From the NCBI GenBank assembly GCA_900319525.1, contig ONOU01000002.1, positions 62,001 to 126,000 of the forward strand: a stretch of 64,000 nucleotides of DNA, given 5' to 3'. Numbering within the stretch: position 1 is the stretch's first letter; every line of letters begins with the position of its first letter. The position numbers and the translations under genes were made by a program. The DNA comes from an uncultured Prevotellaceae bacterium. GTDB taxonomy: Bacteria; Bacteroidota; Bacteroidia; Bacteroidales; Muribaculaceae. This document shows, piece after piece, positions 58,477 to 64,000 of this stretch. Below the pieces are notes generated by a model, which searched no databases, had not been told where the DNA came from, and saw nothing but the letters and a program-made list of their open reading frames with translations.

Positions 58477-60930
58477 ATGAGCAATAAAACTACTGGAAAG
58501 AAAAACAAGAGCCGTAGCATCACCCGCAAGATGTGGACGTGGTTCGCCATTTTTGTAGGACTGTTGGTGCTGATGTTTGTTTTGATTTACAACGGCGTGA
58601 TCGGCTATATGCCCCCCATCGACCAGTTGAAGAATCCCACCGACAAGTTCGCATCGACCATCTACAGTGCCGACGGTGTGGAGATGGGACGCTATTACCG
58701 CAGCCGCAGTAACCGCATCTATGTGGACTTCGACGAGATGTCTCCCCACTTGACCGAGGCCCTGATTGCTACCGAGGACTCCCGTTTTGACGAGCACTCG
58801 GGCATTGATGTGAAGGCCATCGGGCGCGCCATTATCAAGCGCATCATCATGGGACAGAAGAGTGCCGGCGGTGGCAGTACCATCACCCAGCAGCTCGCCA
58901 AGCAGCTGTATTCGCCTGAGTCCCACAATATCTTTGAGCGTGCCTTGAAAAAGCCAGTGGAGTGGGTTATTGCCGTAAAACTTGAGCGCTACTACACTAA
59001 GGATGAGATCATCAAGATGTACTTCAACCAGTTTGACTTCCTCAACAATGCAGTGGGCATCAAGATGGCGTCCGAGGTCTATTTTGATAAAGAGCCCAAG
59101 GACTTGACGATTCAGGAAGCCGCCACACTGGTGGGAATGTGCAAGAATCCCTCATACTACAATCCTGTGCGCTACACCGAGCGCACGCGTCAACGCCGCA
59201 ACGTGGTGTTCGAGCAGATGGTCAAGGCTGGCTTCCTGAGCCAGGCCGAGTGTGATCAGCTCAAGGCGACACCCCTGGTGGTGAAGTTTAAGAAACTGGA
59301 CCATAACGATGGCCCGGCTCCCTACTTCCGCGAGGAGCTGCGCCGCGTGATGATGGCCAAGAAGCCCAACCGCAAGGATTATCCGTCATGGAACCAGCAG
59401 GCGTTTATCGATGATTCGGTGGCTTGGGCTGTCAATCCCCTGTTTGGCTGGTGCAACAAGAACACCAAGCCCGACGGTTCTCATTATGATATCTATACCG
59501 ATGGCCTGAAGATTTACACGACCATCGATTCCCGCATGCAGGAGTATGCCGAGAAAGCGGTCCACAAGCACATGAGCAAGACGTTGCAGCCTGCATTCCT
59601 GCGTGAGCGCGGCGGCACCAAGAATCCTTATACCAACAACAAGCAGGAGCTCTCCAGCGCGGGCAAGCAGGCGCTTATCAATGCTGCGATTCGTCACAGC
59701 GAGCGCTACCGCGTGTTGAAGAATCAGGGCTTGAGCGATGCCCAGATTATGGACAACTTCAAGAAGCCCGTGCAGATGCACCTGTTCAACTATGAGGGCG
59801 GCTTTGACGCCCAGATGACGCCGCTCGACTCGCTGCTCTACACCAAGTCGTTCCTGCGTTGCGCCATGATGTCGATGGATCCTGTCACGGGATTTGTCAA
59901 GGCCTATGTGGGCGGTCCCAATTTCCGCTTCTTCAAGTATGACATGGTATCGACTGGCCGTCGCCAGATCGGTTCGACCGTGAAACCGTTCGTCTATTCC
60001 CAGGCCATCGAGTTCGGTGGATTGACGCCCTGCTCGACACGTCCTGGCGGCGCGCCCAACATCATCTGGAACAACGAGGTATATAATCCCGCCAACGAGG
60101 GTAGCAGCGGCGCCATGTCGCTCAAGCAGGCGTTGAAGTACTCCAAGAACTGGATCTCGGTGGGCTTCATGCGTGGCACCCGCGAGAACTGGATTGAGCG
60201 TAACGGTTATTACACCATGACACCCGACGACCTGGCCAAGTGGATGCACAGCTTCGGCATCACGAGCTATTTGGATCCTGTTCCCGCGTTGGCACTGGGT
60301 TCGTGTGAGGTATCCCTGCGTGAGATGGTAGCTGCTTACTCGGCGTTTGCTAATGGTGGCATGCGCGTGGAGCCGGTCTATGTCTCCCGCATTACCGATA
60401 ACCGAGGAAATGTATTGGCCGAGTTCACCGGCAGCCAGACCGAGATCATGAGCGAAGACACCTACCTGAAGATGCTCTCGATGCTGCTCGAGGTTGTGGA
60501 TGGCGGTACGGGTGCACGCCTGCGCTACGCCTACGGTATCACTGCTGATATGGGTGGTAAGACCGGTACGACCAACTTCCACAGCGATGGCTGGTTCATG
60601 GGATTCACACCCGAACTGGTCACCGGTGTCTGGGTCGGTGGCGAGGAGCGATACATCCATTTCAACAGCATGGCAATGGGTCAAGGCGCCGAGGCGGCCC
60701 TTCCCATCTTGGGCTACTTCATGAAGTGGATCTATGACGACAAGGGATTGCCTTACAAGCAGAGCACCAAGTTTGAGTTCCCCAAGGACTTTAACGCCTG
60801 TGGTGACGAACTCAGTGGCTACTACGGCGGTGGCGGTGGTGGCTGGCACGGCGGCGGCGGAGGCGGCGGTGACGCCGGTGAGGGCGGCGGTGGCGGCAAC
60901 GACGAAGCCACCGAAGGACTCTTTGATTAA
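58477..60930 (+). CDS. mrcA: Penicillin-binding protein 1A (glycosyltransferase/transpeptidase)
   Basis: 817 residues. One membrane anchor (about 20-42) is followed by the GT51 domain with catalytic Glu100 in ATEDSRFDEHSG and GGSTITQQLAKQL. The transpeptidase has its nucleophile Ser500 in GSTVKPF, a Ser-Lys-Asn-type motif (YSKNW) and Lys695 in GKTGTTN. It polymerises and cross-links peptidoglycan in the periplasm. The C-terminus is an unusual poly-Gly tract (about 785-808) before an acidic end, probably disordered. Confidence 0.96.
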   Translation: MSNKTTGKKNKSRSITRKMWTWFAIFVGLLVLMFVLIYNGVIGYMPPIDQLKNPTDKFASTIYSADGVEMGRYYRSRSNRIYVDFDEMSPHLTEALIATEDSRFDEHSGIDVKAIGRAIIKRIIMGQKSAGGGSTITQQLAKQLYSPESHNIFERALKKPVEWVIAVKLERYYTKDEIIKMYFNQFDFLNNAVGIKMASEVYFDKEPKDLTIQEAATLVGMCKNPSYYNPVRYTERTRQRRNVVFEQMVKAGFLSQAECDQLKATPLVVKFKKLDHNDGPAPYFREELRRVMMAKKPNRKDYPSWNQQAFIDDSVAWAVNPLFGWCNKNTKPDGSHYDIYTDGLKIYTTIDSRMQEYAEKAVHKHMSKTLQPAFLRERGGTKNPYTNNKQELSSAGKQALINAAIRHSERYRVLKNQGLSDAQIMDNFKKPVQMHLFNYEGGFDAQMTPLDSLLYTKSFLRCAMMSMDPVTGFVKAYVGGPNFRFFKYDMVSTGRRQIGSTVKPFVYSQAIEFGGLTPCSTRPGGAPNIIWNNEVYNPANEGSSGAMSLKQALKYSKNWISVGFMRGTRENWIERNGYYTMTPDDLAKWMHSFGITSYLDPVPALALGSCEVSLREMVAAYSAFANGGMRVEPVYVSRITDNRGNVLAEFTGSQTEIMSEDTYLKMLSMLLEVVDGGTGARLRYAYGITADMGGKTGTTNFHSDGWFMGFTPELVTGVWVGGEERYIHFNSMAMGQGAEAALPILGYFMKWIYDDKGLPYKQSTKFEFPKDFNACGDELSGYYGGGGGGWHGGGGGGGDAGEGGGGGNDEATEGLFD

Positions 60931-60940
60931 ACAAAGTTTA

Positions 60941-60971
60941 CAGTTAACAGTGAATAGTTAACAGTTAACAG
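60941..60971 (+). repeat. Left arm of a 31-bp inverted repeat
   Basis: CAGTTAACAG-type sequence; its reverse complement matches 61444-61474 at 29 of 31 positions. Confidence 0.85.
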
Positions 60972-60980
60972 AAAAGAGAT

Positions 60981-61336
60981 ATGGCTGATAGTTTGACTTT
61001 AGACAAGAGTAAGAGTTTCGCTATTAGGATAGTGAATCTTTACAAATTCTTGTGTAGCGACAAGCACGAGTTTGTCATGTCTAAGCAGTTATTGCGCAGT
61101 GGTACTTCCATTGGTGCTAATCTCTCGGAGACGATGTATGCTATTAGCCGCAATGATTTCATTGCAAAAGTTTTATCTCACTTAAAGAAGCTGCCGAGAC
61201 TGAATATTGGTTGGATCTGCTGAATAAAACGGGTTTTCTGTCTGATGTAGAGTACAACAGTATTATAAACGATTGTAAAGAGTTGATAAAGCTACTGACT
61301 AGTATAGCGAAAACATCTCGAGAGAATAACCAATGA
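60981..61336 (+). pseudogene. Four-helix-bundle (S23/IVP-type) protein, frameshifted
   Basis: Frame 1 gives MADSLTLDKSKSFAIRIVNL … LLRSGTSIGANLSET … ISRNDFIAKVLS, the start of a TIGR02436-like four-helix-bundle protein, then stops after 80 codons (TGA ends 61223). The rest, LKEAAETEYWLDLLNKTGF … LIKLLTSIAKTSRENNQ, continues in another frame from about 61179 to the TGA at 61336. One missing base near 61177-61180 (tctCActt for an expected tctGCActt) restores a ~118-residue protein. Functional role of the family is unclear; relatives occur in 23S rRNA intervening sequences and as DGR accessory protein Avd. Confidence 0.8.
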
Positions 61337-61360
61337 TTAAAGACTGTAAATAGATAAGAA

Positions 61361-61396
61361 ATGAGGACGTCGCTTGAATGGATGTCCTCATTTTTG
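61361..61396 (+). terminator. Terminator after the four-helix-bundle remnant
   Basis: ATGAGGAC…GTCCTCAT followed by TTTTT. Confidence 0.75.
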
Positions 61397-61443
61397 GTTG
61401 GAAGCGGTTTGTATAAACGCCTTAATTTTCAGCAGATTATAAA

Positions 61444-61474
61444 CTGTTCACTGTTAACTGTTCACTGTTAACTG
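61444..61474 (-). repeat. Right arm of the 31-bp inverted repeat, containing the folD stop
   Basis: Its reverse complement matches 60941-60971 with two mismatches. The folD TAA (61468-61470) lies inside it. Confidence 0.85.
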
Positions 61475-62346
61475 AAATACTCTTTCTTGGCGGCTGCGAG
61501 CGTATTCTTCATCAGCGAGCAGATGGTCATGGGGCCTACGCCACCGGGGACGGGAGTGATGTACTCGCACTTGGGAGCCACCTCGTCAAACTTCACGTCA
61601 CCGTTCAGGCGGTAGCCGGTTTTGCTGTTGGGATCCTCGACGCGCGTGGTGCCCACGTCGATAACAACGGCACCTTCCTTGACCATGTCGGCGGTGACGA
61701 AGTTGGGACGGCCGATGGCGGCGATGATGATGTCGGCCTGGCGGCACTCTTCCTTGAGGGTCTTGGAGTGGCTATGGCAGATGGTTACCGTGGCGTCGCC
61801 ATGCTCCTTCTGCAGCATGAGCTGTGCCATGGGCTTGCCCACGATGTTGCTGCGGCCCAGTACCACGCACTTCTTGCCCGACGTCGGGATATTGTAGCGC
61901 TGCAGCAGGGTGATGATGCCCAGCGGCGTTGCCGAGATGAAACAGGGCAGACCCAGCGTCATGCGGCCAGCGTTCATCGGGTGGATGCCGTCAACGTCCT
62001 TGCGGTAATCGATGGTGTTGATCACGTGCTGCTCATCGATGTGCTTGGGCAACGGCAGTTGCACGATGAATCCGTCCACGTCGTCATCGTCGTTGAGCTT
62101 CTTGATGCAGTCCAGCAGTTGTTCCTCGGTCGTGTCCTCCTCCATGCGGATGAGCGACGACTTGAAGCCGCACTTCTCACAAGCTATCACCTTATTCTTT
62201 ACGTATGCTTCTGAACCGCCGTCGTGTCCCACGAGCACAGCGGCCAGGTGCGGGCGCTTCATCCCCGCAGCTATCATCTGGTCCACCTCGGCCTTGATCT
62301 CTTCCTTGATGGCCGCAGCAGTCATTTTACCGTCTATCAGTTTCAT
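61468..62346 (-). CDS. folD: Bifunctional methylene-THF dehydrogenase / methenyl-THF cyclohydrolase
   Basis: 292 residues. It shows [14 protein letters not shown] (catalytic Lys in YxxxK), [44 protein letters not shown] (NADP loop) and [10 protein letters not shown]. It links 5,10-methylene-THF made by GlyA to 10-formyl-THF for purine synthesis. The start is supported by the -7 box at 62397. The C-terminal codons overlap a 31-bp repeat. Confidence 0.96.
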   Translation of the reverse strand: MKLIDGKMTAAAIKEEIKAEVDQMIAAGMKRPHLAAVLVGHDGGSEAYVKNKVIACEKCGFKSSLIRMEEDTTEEQLLDCIKKLNDDDDVDGFIVQLPLPKHIDEQHVINTIDYRKDVDGIHPMNAGRMTLGLPCFISATPLGIITLLQRYNIPTSGKKCVVLGRSNIVGKPMAQLMLQKEHGDATVTICHSHSKTLKEECRQADIIIAAIGRPNFVTADMVKEGAVVIDVGTTRVEDPNSKTGYRLNGDVKFDEVAPKCEYITPVPGGVGPMTICSLMKNTLAAAKKEYFS

Positions 62347-62396
62347 AATTAAAGAGTTATCTTCTGTTGTAGTAGTTGTCGTCCTGAATCAAGCCA

Positions 62397-62404
62397 CAAA
62401 ATTA
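62397..62404 (-). promoter_or_regulatory. -7 box for folD
   Basis: Minus-strand TAATTTTG, 50 bases before the ATG. Confidence 0.65.
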
Positions 62405-62478
62405 CTTCAAAAAAACCAATTACCCTACCATTGCCTCCGCTTTTTTCCATTTCTCTCGTTTTGTCTGGTCCCGTAATG

Positions 62479-62495
62479 CGAGCCTTTGGCTCGTA
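62479..62495. terminator. Hairpin after priA
   Basis: GCGAGCC-TTT-GGCTCGT, 7-bp stem, 10 bases past the priA stop on the minus strand; no U-run. Confidence 0.35.
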
Positions 62496-62504
62496 CAGCC
62501 GGCC

Positions 62505-64000
62505 TCACACGGGATCGACGTCGTAGTAGAGTTTCAGGGTCTTCATGCGGGCGTCGGCGGCAATCATCTGTTCGTAGAGGCTGCGCAGGATCGATTTGAC
62601 CTTGGCCATCGAGGCGGCGGTTTCCATCTTGAGGGTGATCTGACGGATGTACATGTTCTGTACCCGTGCCACAAACGGCGCCATGGGGCCCAGCACCCTC
62701 GTGCCGAACACCTGCCGCAACAGGCCGCTGTAGCGCACGGCCAGCTCGCCCACGGTAGTGTCCTCGCGGTGCTTGAGATAGATGTTGATGACCTTGGTGA
62801 ACGGCGGGTAGCCGAACTTCTGCCGGTCGGCCAGCTCATGCTGGTAAAAGCCCTCATAGTCATGGGCTTGCACAAACTTGATGACGTCGTGCTTGGGGTT
62901 GCTGGTCTGGATGATGACCTGTCCCTGCTTGTGGGCACGGCCGGCACGGCCCGACACCTGCTCCAGCATGTCAAAGGCCCGCTCATGGCTGCGGAAGTCC
63001 GGGAAGTTGATCATCGTGTCGGCATTGAGGATACCCACGACGCTCACGGCGTCAAAGTCCAGCCCCTTGGTCACCATCTGGGTCCCCACCAGGATGTTGG
63101 TGCGGTGCTGCGAGAACTCGTCGATGATGCGGTCATAGCTGTTCTTGCTGCGGGTGGTGTCCAGGTCCATGCGAGAGATTTTCTCACCGGGGAACACGGC
63201 GTCGATATCATCCTCGATGCGCTCGGTGCCGTAGCCGATGATCTCGATGCCGGGCAAGCCGCATGCGGGGCACAGCTCGGGCAATGAGATGGTATAGCCG
63301 CAGTAGTGGCACACCAGGCTGTGGTTGTGCTTGTGGTAGGTGAGCGAGACATCGCAGTTCTCGCACTTGGGCACCCAGCCGCACTCCTTGCAACGCACCA
63401 TGGGCGAATAGCCACGGCGGTTCTGGAACAGGATGACTTGTTCGTTGCCCTTCAGCGCCTGGCGGCAGTCGGCGATCAGCTCATTGCTGAACAAGCCGCT
63501 CATCTCGCGGCGCTTGCGGGCATCGTTGGTGTCAATGACCTTGACGTCGGGCATCTTGATGTCGCCATAACGGGTCATGAGCTTGACCAGGCCGTATTTG
63601 CCCTCAAGGGCCAGGTGATAGACCTCGATGGCCGGGGTCGCCGAACCCAGCACGGTCTTTGCCCCGTGCATCTGGGCCAGCACCAGGGCCGCGTTGCGTC
63701 CATTGTATCGTGGTGCGGGGTCTTGCTGCTTGTAGCTGCTGTCGTGCTCCTCATCGACAATGACGAGTCCCAGATTGGAGTAGGGGAGAAATACCGACGA
63801 CCGCACACCGATCACCACGCACGGATCGCTGGATTCAAGCAACCGCTTCCAGATGTCGACACGCTCATTGTCACTGAACTTGGAATGGTAAATCAGCAGT
63901 TTGTCGCCAAACACCCGTCGCAGCCTGCGTGTCAGCTGCGTTGTCAATGCAATCTCAGGCACGAGATAGAGCACCTGTTTGCCCAGCTTCAAGGCATCGG
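62505..64000 (-). CDS. priA: Primosomal protein N' (PriA), C-terminal part; start outside window
   Basis: About 498 codons are visible and the frame is still open at the window edge. It shows VLYLVPEIALTTQL, YHSKFSDNERVDIWKRL, GVRSSVFLPYSNLGLVIVDEEHDSSYKQ (DEEH box), the Zn-binding CKECGWVPKCENCDVSLTYH and CHYCGY/CPACG cysteines, ILVGTQMVTKGLDFDAVSVV and VSGRAGRAHKQGQVIIQT. PriA reloads the replisome at stalled forks. The missing part is the N-terminal DNA-binding domain and Walker A. Confidence 0.96.
   Translation of the reverse strand, partial: DALKLGKQVLYLVPEIALTTQLTRRLRRVFGDKLLIYHSKFSDNERVDIWKRLLESSDPCVVIGVRSSVFLPYSNLGLVIVDEEHDSSYKQQDPAPRYNGRNAALVLAQMHGAKTVLGSATPAIEVYHLALEGKYGLVKLMTRYGDIKMPDVKVIDTNDARKRREMSGLFSNELIADCRQALKGNEQVILFQNRRGYSPMVRCKECGWVPKCENCDVSLTYHKHNHSLVCHYCGYTISLPELCPACGLPGIEIIGYGTERIEDDIDAVFPGEKISRMDLDTTRSKNSYDRIIDEFSQHRTNILVGTQMVTKGLDFDAVSVVGILNADTMINFPDFRSHERAFDMLEQVSGRAGRAHKQGQVIIQTSNPKHDVIKFVQAHDYEGFYQHELADRQKFGYPPFTKVINIYLKHREDTTVGELAVRYSGLLRQVFGTRVLGPMAPFVARVQNMYIRQITLKMETAASMAKVKSILRSLYEQMIAADARMKTLKLYYDVDPV

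Noticed and set aside
59386-60849. 487-codon open frame antisense to PBP1A
   Set aside because: PBP1A motifs are intact on the plus strand; no promoter or domain in the antisense frame.
1-64000. tRNA or rRNA genes
   Set aside because: I looked through the spacers for TTCGAnTC-type T-loops and rRNA signatures and found none that fold convincingly.

Overview
The window looks like a chromosomal segment of a gut-type Bacteroidales bacterium (Bacteroidetes). Three things support this. Most genes carry the Bacteroidetes -7 promoter box TAnnTTTG instead of a sigma70 -10 box. The housekeeping genes (type II pantothenate kinase, paired deoxynucleoside kinases, DUF4827 lipoprotein, DKNYY lipoprotein) are typical of the order. 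Many secreted proteins carry a dockerin-like DxNxDG doublet. The base composition and dockerin-rich secretome would fit a Muribaculaceae- or Prevotellaceae-like organism, but the family is inference. I saw no rRNA, tRNA, CRISPR array, prophage or complete insertion sequence.

Layout. 1-3.7 kb: tail of a dockerin-like secreted protein, then an MgtC-like membrane protein and a KefB-type antiporter on the minus strand. 3.7-11.2 kb: secreted phosphodiesterase-fold protein, NrnA-like DHH enzyme, DUF4827 lipoprotein, glmM, valS, rpiB. 11.2-20.8 kb (minus): secreted endonuclease I, rlmN, secreted esterase, a large leucine-rich-repeat protein, and an ornithine-to-glutamate pair (P5C dehydrogenase and rocD). 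21-27 kb: HU / 30-residue basic ribosomal-type protein / RNase G operon, SufT-like protein, lpxH-like hydrolase, a probable small RNA, class A acid phosphatase, a MazF-type toxin-antitoxin pair. 27-30 kb: ispD and recG behind a tandem promoter repeat. 30-38 kb: pectate-lyase-fold protein, M23/LysM peptidase, C10 peptidase, two deoxynucleoside kinases. 38-48 kb: flavin reductase, glyA, an accessory stretch with two dockerin-bearing surface proteins under near-identical promoters (one ending in a formylglycine-generating-enzyme-like domain whose last 25-30 codons resemble a diversity-generating-retroelement variable region), a Y1 transposase-like gene, fabG and another dockerin-like secreted protein. 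48-54 kb (minus): an operon yqgE-coaW-GT2-GNAT-acyltransferase. 54-64 kb: a catalytic-domain-only aspartokinase with thrC, DKNYY lipoprotein, EamA transporter, PBP1A, a broken four-helix-bundle gene between inverted repeats, folD, and the 3' part of priA.

Most of the window is core metabolism and envelope biology. The unusual material lies in the dockerin-bearing secretome (eight members, with the module at N-terminal, internal or C-terminal positions) and in several families of small repeats that have become promoters, leaders, terminators and, in one case, the end of a coding sequence. The most striking single signal is the possible hypervariable C-terminus at 41485-41580. No reverse transcriptase or template repeat is visible in the window to prove it.
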